Shown: piece after piece, positions 11,701 to 23,700 of the stretch | How positions within the stretch are numbered: position 1 is the stretch's first letter | Layout: every line of letters begins with the position of its first letter | DNA from: Gymnothorax reevesii | Lineage: Eukaryota; Chordata; Actinopteri; Anguilliformes; Muraenidae | Direction of reading: 5' to 3' | Assembly: GCA_029721435.1 (NCBI GenBank) | Contig: CM056583.1 | Span: 55,240,120-55,304,119, forward strand | Length of the DNA stretch: 64,000 bases | Made by a program: the position numbers and the translations under genes | Notes under the pieces: model-generated | Told to the model about the DNA's origin: nothing | Database searches by the model: none | The model's input: the letters and a program-made list of their open reading frames with translations, nothing else

Positions 11701-14700
11701 GTTTCCAGGCCAGATATCAGCTATCCCGTAGTGGGAAATCTGAGTATTCTATGCTTGTTTACAAAACCCAAAACCAGTGAAGTTGGCACGTTGTGTAAAT
11801 CATAAATAAAAACAGAATACAATGATTTGCAAATCCTTTTCAACCTATATTCAATTGAATACACTGCAAAGACAAGTTACTTAATGTTCGAATGGGTAAA
11901 CTTTGTAATTTTATGCAAATATTAGCTGATTTGGAATTTGATGTAACTGCAACATGTTTCAAAAAAGCCGGAACAAGTGGCAAAAAAGACTGAGAGAGTT
12001 GAGGAATGCTCATCAAACACTTATTTGGAACATCCCACAGGTGAACAGGCTAATTGGGAACAGGTGGGTGCCATGATTGGGTATAAAAGCAGCTTCCCTG
12101 AAATGCTCAGTCATTCACAAACAAGGATGGGGCAAGGGTCACCACTTAGTGAACAAATGCGAGAGCTGATTTTTGAACAGTTTAAAAACAACATTACTCA
12201 ACGAGCTATTGCAAGAAATTTAGGGATTTCATCATCTACGGTCCGTAATGTCGTCAAAAGGTTCAGAGAATCAGGAGAAATCACTGCACGTAAGCGACAA
12301 GGCCGAAAACCAACATTGAATGCCCGTGACCTTCGATCCCTCATCAGGTGGTACTGCATCAAAAACCGACATCAGTGTGTAAAGGACATCATCACATGGG
12401 CTCAGGAACACTTCAGAAAACCACTGTCAGTAACTACAGTTCGTCGTTACGTCTGCAAGTGCAAGTTAAAACTCTACAATGCAAAGCGAAAGCCATTTGT
12501 CAACAGCACCCAGAAACGCCGCCGGCTTCACTGGGCCCAAGCTCATCTAAGATGGACTGATGCAAAGTGGAAATGTGTTCTGTGGTCGGATGAGTCCACA
12601 TTTCAAATTGTTTTTGGAAACTGTGGATGTCGTGTCCTCCGAACCAAAGAGGAAAAGAACCATCTGGACTGTTATAGGCACAAAGTTCAAAAGCCAGCAT
12701 CTGTGATGGTATGGGGGTGTATTAGTGCCCAAGGCATGGGCAACTTACGCATATGTGAAGGCACCATTAATGCTGAAAGGTACATACAGGTTTTGGAGCA
12801 ACATATGTTGCCATCCAAGCAACGTCTTTTTCATGGACGCCCCTGCTTATTTCAGCAAGACAATGCCAAGCCACATTCTGCACGTGTTACAGCAGCATGG
12901 CTCCGTAGTAAAAGAGTGCGGGTACTTGACTGGCCTGCCTGTAGTCCAGACCTGTCTCCCATTGAAAATGTGTGGCGCATTATGAAGCATAAAATACGAC
13001 AACGGAGACGCCGGACTGTTGAACAACTTAAGCTGTACATCAAGCAAGAATGGGAAAGAGTTCCACCTGAAAAGCTTCAAAAATTGGTCTCCTCAGTTCC
13101 CAAACGTTTACTGAGTGTCATTAAAAGGAAAGGCGATATAGCACAGTGGTAAAAAGGCCCCTTTGCCAACTTATTTGCAATGTGTTGCTGCCTTTAAATA
13201 AAGTTAATGATTATATGCAAAAAAAAAAAAAAAAAAAGTTTCTCAGTTTGAACATTGAACATCTTGTCTTTGCAGTGTATTCAATTGAATATAAGTTGAA
13301 AAGGATTTGCAAATCATTGTACTCTGTTTTTATCTACGATTTACATAACGTGCCAACTTCACGTTTTGGGTTTTGTAGCTTTATTTTAAGCCCCATCCTG
13401 ACCTGATGCCTCCTCTGGTGCGCCTTCCATTTTTATTTGGCTGTAATTGTTAATAAGTTTCCCTTATTAACTGAGAGATAAAGAGAGATAAAATCCCTGA
13501 GAGATAAAATTGACTTAAATTAAAACCTGAAAAAAAAGCATTTCTAATGAAGGGCAGTGGTGATGTTTCTCCCTCCTTGTTTTTATTATTTGTTATTCAC
13601 CCTCACCAAAGTGATGTCCATGCACAAGGTCGAGGTCAAAGGTCAAGTTCACAGAGGTCACGACCTTGTTTGCGGGTTTTCGCGCTGTAACTCCAGTTAG
13701 AATTCATGGATCGCTATGGAATTTTGGAAATAGCTTCTAAGCATAGAGGAGGTGTTCCCTATTGTTCTTCTAAGGTCATCCGTCAAATCCCAAGGTCACA
13801 AAGGCACAAAAAGTGTCAATTTTGCCCGATTTGACTGTTTTCGCACCATAACTCAAGTTTAATTCAATGAATGGCTATGAAATCTTAGAACAAGCTTCTT
13901 GGTATTGAGGAGGGGTTCCCTATTGATTTTCAAGGTCATCTGTCAAATCCCAAGGACACACTGGTGAAAAAAGTGTTGATTTTGCCCAGATTTCACAGTT
14001 TTCGCACCGTAACTCCACTTTAACTTGATGGATGGCTATTACAGCCTAAAAACAAGCTTCTAGGTACAGAGGATGGGTCCCCTATTGATTTTCAAGGTCA
14101 TTTGCCAATTTCAAGATCTCACTTGTACAAGAAACCACCAGTCATGGACACTAGGCCACGTGACGGATGCTAGGCGAGGTCGCAGCTATTAGATCCTTCT
14201 GATCTACTTGTTCTACTATTATGCATGTGGTCATACCCTCTGCATTTCAGTCAGTGATACCAGGTGACCATAAAGGCTGCGATGTCTTGTGGGATATTCT
14301 TGTGGGTAGTTATGATTGGCGAGAAAGGGGCTGGGGCCGGAGAGTTGCGTCTCTGCTTGGCTTCTGAATGCGATGCGGGTTTTGCTGGCTGAGTGATGTG
14401 CTATTTGCGTGATCTTTGCCCTTTCTAACAGGTGTTCTTCAGCCATTCGAGCGTTACATCATATCCATCTATCCTGTGAACCAAACCAGGCCAGGCAGCC
14501 CGCTGTCCACGGAAGTATATCTCCAGCAAGGAAGTGCGTTTATTTTTCTGTTCTTGCTTTTATCTGACTCTTTGCAAATGATGGGAATAATAACCCTGTT
14601 TTTCCACTGCACTGGATATTATTTAAACTGAGATGCGTAATTGTGTCTCAATTTCAATGTGAATTAATTATTGAGTAATCTTCCTAGTAGAAATGAGTTG

Positions 14701-17700
14701 GATGCTGCTGGGTTTTGTTGTCATAAACATGTTTATTTCAGATTGTTGATTGTTAAGCTAATCAAAATATAGTTCACCTGCCCAACCAGTCTGTGGTCAT
14801 GGTAAAATTATGCCCTGTTAATCAAAAAAAGTTTGTTTATTTATTTATTGGACCCACTGTAGTGAATCTCTGGAGGGAAGGTGCTAAAATTACATTTTTG
14901 TCTTTTTGTTGATTAAATATTGTTAGTGTAGCAATGGAAGAGCTAGTTGCCCTGTTGATATTTGTGGTTTGTGTGTCACAAATTCAAGACCACTCCCACT
15001 TTCACAGCAAGGTGTTTGATTCCTATGTTCTGCTGAGAATAACTAAGGATATTCTTTACTGTTGGTTGAAATGTTTCACTTGGAGATGATTGTTTATTGA
15101 AGATGTAATCTTATTGCTGGGGTGGTTTCTAGTATTTTTGAATATCTGATGATGCCAGGTATTAAAATAATGTTATCTGTTATTACAGAGGCTTTTCTTG
15201 CTCTTTGTGTCGCAGCCAGATTAACATTGCTGATTCTGTACTTGCTTTTATCTGACTTTCTCCAAATGATGGGAACAAACCTCTCCACTCCACTGGATAT
15301 TAGTTGAACAGAGATATGTAATTGCATCTCATAAATTAATTTCGCTGCCTTGTCGTGGGTGTTTATCTGACGCTGCGCTTCCAGTGTAGCCTTGCTCAAG
15401 TGTTCCGCCTTGTTTGTGATGGTCAGTCACAGTGAAGCTAAAGTGCCGGTGTTCCTGCGCTCTCTGTCTGCAGCTCCGTCTGAAGGGCCCTCGGTGAAGC
15501 TGAAGCACAACGGGAAGACTGAGGTGGAGCTGTGCTGGGAGCAGCCTGCTCTCGTCAGCCTGAATGGCTTCATTACCAACTACACATTATTCTACAAGAC
15601 CGCAAATGAGGAAAAGAGTAAGTTGACTTCACAATGTCATTTCAATAACTGAGGGGCGACATGGAGGCGCAGTGGATGGCAAAAAAAATTGCGGCTTCAA
15701 TTCCAAACCAGGACCGTTTTTTGTGAAGTTGGCGTTTTCCCCCTGCATTTGTACCGGCTTGCTCCGGGCTCTCCAGTTTCTGCCCACAGTATGTGCACTG
15801 CTTGCAAATTTGTGACACTAAATTGCTGAGCGGTATGTGTGTGTGAGTAGATGGTGTGCGATCACAACAGTGCTTTGATAAGAGTATAAATACTGACGTG
15901 ATATGACCTGAAGAAAGAGTTGAAAGTGTCATTAAACATAAACAGTCAATGTATGAATCAGTCTAAGAATCAATAGCTGAGTCCAAATGTGGAAATGGCA
16001 TTAAAGCCTGCACACTCCACCCCTTCAAAAAAAAAAAAAAAATCATTGTTTGTGTGGTGTTTATAGCCTCTCTGTGAATAGGCATCACTCAAGCTATTAA
16101 TCTGCTTTGGTCATCTGTAATGTGGGCTCGGTGAAGTTTTCATTCATAAATTTATGTTTCAAAATCCTCACTAGAGCATGAGACGACTAGAAACTTCAGA
16201 GTTGCATTGATATGTGCAATGAAGTTTGGTCGTGGCCAGTGTAGTTTAGAACATCTACCCTTGGAAAACGTTTTGGTAGTCATGACACTGAAATATAAAA
16301 TTGTTTTTCTTTCCCACTATGACTCTTATTTTTCAGAGGTTGTTCTTCCACCTTCTAACCTGTCGTACACACTGAAAGGACTCAAAAGCAGCACAAAGTA
16401 TGTGATCCATGTGATGATATCCACAGTGGCTGGGTCTGTGAATGGTTCAGACTTTACCTTCAGTACACTGAAGTATGGTAAGCCTTCAGTCTCTTGTGCT
16501 GGGCATAAATGATTCCCCGAGGCTGCTTCCTTGTACACTTGTGGAATTATGAAGAAATCGCTTTCTTTACGTGGTTTTGAGAAATTTATCAGAACATTGA
16601 GACCAACATTATATTATTGCATTCTATATGACTCTCTTGGCTTGAATTTTCATATTTTTGTATGTCTGGATACGTATCGTGTAACTGGGATCTTAATCTC
16701 TCAGACTCTAATCTGCAATGAATAAGTACCAATTACACTACTCAAGGTGCACAGTATGTTATGTGTTTGTGTTGGAAGAAAGCTGAGCTAAATGAGGCAA
16801 AATGAGCTTTAAACATACTGTTTGATAAAAGGATGTACGTTCTTGGATTATCGTTGGGCAGATCATGATTACATGTGTTATGCATGACACCACCAAAGTG
16901 ACTGTGAGGCCTTCTCTTTTAAAAAAGGAAAAATGATTTAAGCCCATTGATCCTTTACAGTGCAAATTACTCTGCAAGCCCTGAAACACTCCTGTGCACC
17001 TCTTAATTATTAATTTGTGCTGACTGTATAAAATGTAAAATGAATAAGGATTGGGAGCACACAATAGTTTGGCTGAATGCACACCTCTTCATTTCCAACA
17101 AAGGGTGTTTGCATAGAGCCCTTATGTTCCTCATGCTTCACTGCCTTTGTCTTGTGTCATTTTAAATTTAGCATCGGGGGAAATGGAGCTGATTTTGGTG
17201 CTCGTTTGCATGGGCTTCCTGTTCTTCACTCTGCTGACTGCTCTGCTCGGCATCAAGAAGAAGGAAATGTGAGTTAATCCGAAACTTAGCACATCTTAAA
17301 ACAAAACATTGAATTATTTCCAATAAAAATGTGAATTTTATTGTCAGAGCAAAAATTTGTCCTGAACATGAATCAAAACCATTCAAAATAATTGCATTTC
17401 CAGACACTGAACCTAATTCAGACTAAATCTTTTTTTTTTTAAATTAATTAAATCTCTAATCCAATCTGAATTTGACCTACAATTGCAGGGCACCATATTT
17501 TCAGTCATTTGTCTTTTTACTTGTATTACAATTTGCAAGGTCATTCTTCATCAGCTCTGCTCACCAGTTTTGATTTGCTGTGTTGACCTGATAGACATGA
17601 AGGAAACAAGTGCTGTTACCTCTCTGGCAATCTGAGTCATAACTGAAGTTTTACTGACAGCAATTTAGCCGTCACACCAGCTTTGATACGGTGTGCTGTC

Positions 17701-20700
17701 CCTTCTTGAAAAGCCTGGAGTGGCACAAACTGAGACATGCTGTGTATTAGTTTGCAGCTGAGCTAAGAGTGACACACAAATGTACCCCCCTCCCCACCCT
17801 TTCTCATCCAGGATCAAGAAACACATCTGGCCCCAGGTCCCGGACCCCTCGAACAGCACCATTGCCAACTGGTCCCCTGACTTTCCCTCAAAGGTGAGTG
17901 TCATGGTGCTTACAGTGTAGAAGAGAAGTGCGCCATAATGGAGGCTGCCAGCTGATAGTGCTACTATAATGGCATTTCCTGGCTTCTGCTTTCTGCACGC
18001 TGCTGTGTGTAACTAGAGGTTTTGAACCGAACAACTCGGGATTAACAGCACTGTACGCAAATATTTTTCCCCAGGGAGCATGTGCTTGAAAAGGCTAGGG
18101 GCGCACAAAGAAATTTTGGAGCACACACAACGAAATTTAAGTTCAAAAATTGTTTTGGGTGTAGGTGTACAACACAAGTACAAGCTGGACTTCATGCTGA
18201 CTTATTTTTGAAGGGGCAGTACGCCCCCAAGCTGAACAAATTTAGTGGCACAGCCAACAAATTTTTTACAGGACAAATAAGCTAATAAATGGCAATACTT
18301 AAAAATGATTAGCAGATTAAAACCGAAAGCACGAACTCCAAAGTGAGTCAGCTCCTGGGTGTGGTGTTCCGTGTTGTGCTGGCATGCTGCCTTACAATGG
18401 ACATTGAAGAGTACAGTTTTACAACAGTCAGAATTCGGCATACTTGTGCTCTTTTGCTTACAGCTGAGAAGTTTTGTGGTAATTTTTGTGAAATTATCAA
18501 GAAATTTAGCAACTGTATTTGTTCCCAGCCGCAGAAGTGTAATCTGTGGTTGTGGTTTTGCAGCTGCTGGGTTTTCCCACGAATAACCGACAACTCGTAT
18601 CTGCTTACAAAACTTGTGGTAGAGGCTGCAGACGAACCATTGTCTGGTGAAATCGCATTTACCTCCATATGAAGAGTTTGTTTCCAAAAAGCAATATATC
18701 CATTTTAGTCATTTTGAGTAAATCAGCTTTTTCTATGTTGATGCCTATTGCATTTTATAGAAAAACACAAACTTTGACCATGAAAAAATATACCATATAG
18801 TATGCATTTCTAATGACGAGTTTTTGCATCATGTGTAAGAACTGCAGGACAGTCGCTCTATGGTATTATCTCAATTTTTGAAATTTTGGCACTTATTGCA
18901 TTTTGGAACCAAACTCTTCATATACACCTCATATGTGTTAAGTAGGGCTGGGACGATACTGAATCTATTCTTTTTTTTAGGGCGTAGTACCACTACCTGC
19001 TGCCATGGGGCGAACATCCGAGCTTTCCCTTCTCCTTTATTAAACCCGACACTGGTTGAACAAAAACGCCAAACATCAAAGGGCATGTGAAATGCTTCCA
19101 GGAAAAAAACTTGACTCTGACATCAGTATTTTTCGGCATAATGCTGCACGAAGCCAAATAAAGGACTTCAGAATCGTCTCCCATTAACCACTTAGGCTAC
19201 TCTAAGAAAAGTAACCTGTTCCAGTTTACTTGCTTGATTAGCAATCAAATGGTTGATGCGTTTACTCTATAAGTTGAATGAAGGCTGTTTATGTAGACAG
19301 CATGTTTGATTGCTGCATTTTGAAATTTAAATGCCATAGAACAGCACAGCATGAACACGATTTCCATTGCCACGCATTTCGTGTGACCGTGATAATCTCA
19401 CATTCACATTTCATCTATTCAGAATGTTTTCCACCTTGTGTATTTTTTTAGGAGCTTAAAAATCCAGGGTGATCTTTTAACATATCTGTTTTAAATTAAT
19501 CTTTAATAATGTCCTAAAATGCTGAGAGATGCAGTTCAAAGGAAGATATTTTTTTAAATTATTCAAATTATTGGCATTCTTTCACTCTAACACCGTAGCC
19601 CAGTTAGGTTTGTCTGCTTTTCACCATCACAACTAATCGTTATAGGCTACTGAAATTGCTTGATTGTCCCCTGCTGCGCTGAACGCGAGAAGCGGCGGGA
19701 CATAGTATTCACGACCGTCTGTCCGTCCGTACGTCCCGAATCCTTGTCAGCGAGATATCTCAAGAACGAATTGACGGATTTTCTTCAAATTTGACGTCAA
19801 CATGTATTAGTGTGATACCCCGGCGCCAGTCGATTTCGGTGACCTTCGCGCCATTCTCAAGGTCACACCGAGAGACTGTGAATTTTCACACTGATAGCAT
19901 TGTCAGCGAGATATCTCAAGAACTAATCAACAGATTTACTTCAAATTTTATGTCAACATGTATTAGTGTGAAACCCTTGCGCCAGTCGATTTTGGTGACC
20001 TTCGCACCGTTCTCAAGGTCACACCGAGAGATTGTGGATTTTCACACTGATAGCCTTGTCAGCATCATATCTCAAGAACAAATTGACGGATTTACTTCAA
20101 CTTTTATGTCAGCATTTACTAGTGTGACACCCCGGCGCCAGTCGATTTTGGTGACCTTCGCACCGTTCTCAAGGTCACACCGAGAGATTGTGGATTTTCA
20201 CACTGATAGCCTTGTCAGCATCATATCTCAAGAACAAATTGACGGATTTACTTCAACTTTTATGTCAGCATTTACTAGTGTGACACCCCGGCGCCAGTCG
20301 ATTTTGGTGACCTTCGCGCCATTCTCAAGGTCACACCGAGAGATTGTGGATTTTCACACTGATAGCCTTGTCAGCGACATATCTCAAGAGCGAATCCACG
20401 GATTTGCTTCAAATCTTATGTCAGCATGTATTAGGGTGATACCTCGGCGCCAGTCGATTTTGGTGACCTTCGCGCCGTTCTCAAGGTCACACCGAGAGAT
20501 TGAGGATTTTCACACTGATAGCTTTGTCAGCGAAATATCTCTAGAACAAATTGACTGATTTACTTCAACTTTTATGTCAACATTTACTAGTGTGACACCC
20601 CGGCGCCAGTCGATTTTGGTGACCTTCGCGCCATTCTCAAGGTCACACCGAGAGATTGTGGATTTTCACACTGATAGCCTTGTCAGCGACATATCTCAAG

Positions 20701-23700
20701 AACAAATCCACGGATTTGCTTCAAATCTTACGTCAACATGTATTAGGGTGATACCTCAGCGCCAGTCGATTTTGGTGACCTTCGCGCCGTTTTCAAGGTC
20801 CCCCCGAGAGATTGAGGATTTTCACACTGATAGCCTTGTCAGCGAAATATCTCTAGAATGAATCGACGGATTTACTTAAAATCTTATGTTAACATGTATT
20901 AGTGTGATACTCCGGTGCCAGTCGATTTTGGTGACCTTCGCGCTATTCTCAAGGTCACACCGAGAGATTGTGGATTTTCACACTGATAGCGTTGTCAGCG
21001 AGATATCAAGAACGAATCCACGGATTTTCTCCAAATCTTATGTCAACATGTATTAGGGTAATACCCCGGCGCCAGTCCATTTCGGTGACCTTCGCGCCAT
21101 TCTCAAGGTCACACCGGGAAATTGTTCTTTTTGACACGATTTCATATTTTGTGGCGGGGGACAAAGACACGTTAGTGTCAAATACTTGTTATTATTTAGG
21201 ACAAGTACACGGGTGCAGATTTAGAGAATGGCTGAACGCCTGCAATCAGCGAAATCTAAACTCGGACTTCTTCCCGACGGCATTTTAAATCGTGCCGCTT
21301 CAGGTGTGTCTGTTTCAAGAAATTACACACGACCCCATGACGGCAAGTGGTCTTATCACACTTCAAAAAAAAAAAAACACCGTTCAACATCACCATATCC
21401 CAACTCTGCATTTCATCTCTCATTGTAGTATTTTTAGGAGATCCAAAATGATAAAATAAAAATGAAGAGATTTTTTTTCAGATTGCCCTGGATTTCAAGC
21501 GTCTAAAAAATACACAAGGTGGAAAACATTCTGAAAAGCGGATGAAACGTGAATGTGAGATATAAATTATCACAGTCGCACGAAATGCCGAGGCAATGGC
21601 AATCGTGTTCATGTTGTGCTGTTCTATGACCATTTAAATTTTAAAATGCAGAAATCAAACATGTTGCTTTAATAAACACCTCTACTCATTCAACTTCGAG
21701 AGTAAACGCATCTTCCATTTGATTGCTAATCAAGCAAGTAAACTGGAACAGCTTACTTTTTTTTAGAGTTGCCTAATTGGTGAATAGGAGACGATTCTGT
21801 AGTCCTTTACTTGGCTCCGTGAATCATGTAGCCGAAAAAAAAACTGATTTCTGTGAAGTTTTTTTCCGGAAGCATTTCACATGCCCTTTGATGTTTGGCA
21901 CTTTCGTTCAACCTGCGTCGGGTTTTATAAAGGAAAAGGGAAAGCTTGGATGTTCGCTCCATGGCAGCAGGGAGTGGTACTACGCCTTAAAAAAGAATTG
22001 ATTCAGAATCGTCCCAGCCCTAATGTAAAGGTACCATAGATAATTTACAGAAATGCGCTCTAAAGTCTTGGGACCCCAGAAATTGATAATTCAGTCTTTG
22101 ATGGAAATTTGTATGGAATATTTTGTAGCTGTGGTATTCATAAAAAAACAATGATAAGCTATTGCGCACACATGTTGAATTTGTAAGTTTAATTATTTGA
22201 GGTTTCATTCCACAAAAATCTATATATCCCGACATTAAACAAACTTCACCATAATACCATAATATTCTGAAGGCATTAGTCTGGAACTTGTGCTGGTTGT
22301 TTGTGGTGTTATATGCCATTCTCGCTTTTTTTTTTTTTTGCTTTTGGTTTTGAGAAGGATCCTCTTTGTCAATGCTGTCTACTTCTCTGGAAGCAGAACT
22401 TTTAAAATATCATTGTGTGTCATCCCTCTGGTTAGAAATTGAGCAACACTGCAACTGCTGTCATCTCAGCCATACTTTCATGCAGGCTTTCTGGCGAATG
22501 ATACTGAATCAAAACGGTAACCAGCAAATTATGCTGCAAAGTAAAACGATGGAGCTTGTATATATCCTTGTTTTCCCTGAAAGACTTTCAGTGGATTTAT
22601 GTCGTTTGGAAGAAAGCCACTGTGTGCGCTTTGCATCTGCAGCAGAGATTTTTGCGTCATCCCAGGAGAGCAAGAAATAATTCATGGATTTCTTTCATTT
22701 TTGGATGGGAACCTGAACTAGAAGATTAATTGATAAATTGGGTGATTTGAGTCTTTTTTTTTACCTATAGAGGCATAAATGGGTCCCAAAATGTTAATTT
22801 CTCATAATACCCAGCTCTTTTTTGTGATCTTTCCTAGCACTTCCTATAAAAAGAAAAAAAAATGCCACCACCAATGGCTCATCTCAGCTCTCCTGTGTAT
22901 GTCACTTTTGGTAGAAATTGAGTTTAACCTTCATTTGCAGTAATTGAGATTGGTCAAAATCACAAAACTCTAGCTATTAGACTCATCTGAACTTTCAAAA
23001 TCAAGTATCCGGAACCTAAAATGTTTGTTCAATTGTGAGGTCTTTACCACTGAGAAACTTGGTAGGTTTTTCCAGATCACAGGAGAGCTTGACTGTTAGG
23101 CCCCTGGTGGGGTCCCTTTGGTTGTGTTGGGGGAGGTGCTGAGGGGGATTGGGGTGTTCGTCGGGGGATGCATTTGTGCATGAATGGTCCCCCGGCCGAG
23201 TGCTGTAGTTTGCGCACGAGTTAGTTGCAGTATATACTTTCATGGCCTCAGTTGCACGTTATATCGTAACAGGCGTTATAACCCATGTCAGAAGTTGCTT
23301 ACACTGTGTGTGAATAAAATTTTATCTTTGCTCTAGCTGTAATGTTTACTAACACGTGCAAGAGAAATGCATGCTCTCTGTAGCTGTGGTTAAAGTTGCA
23401 ACATTTTAATTTCTATCTAAGGGCTCTGACTCTGAATACACTCAGAATGAACCAACGAAACTGAATCATAAATGGCATGAATTGCAATGAAATGCAGAAA
23501 GCTCCATATATTTTGGACCGAGACCATTTTCTTACTTTGGATCTTTACTCCATAATTTTAGATGTTCAGACAAGCAAGTTGCACCGGCGACTAAGTGTAT
23601 ATTTTTATGAAAATTTGGAGAAATGTCAATTTCTGCCTTGAAAAACCCAAAAATGAGTTAAAGCTGAAAATATGCACTTACACCACTGAATTGAATTGCT

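Noticed and set aside
11977..12126. Upstream extension of the Tc1-like transposase (50 extra residues)
   Set aside because: Tc1 transposases are about 340 residues and start just before the HTH region. The extension is leader sequence shared by the deleted copies.
18202..18687. 161-residue - strand open frame in the last il6st intron
   Set aside because: No recognisable domain, overlapping open frames on both strands, and AT-rich intron context.
19791..20558. A 255-residue open frame on the + strand with internal repeats
   Set aside because: It is an artefact of the 156-bp satellite, whose unit length is a multiple of three. Neighbouring units break the frame at 20559 and there is no conserved start.
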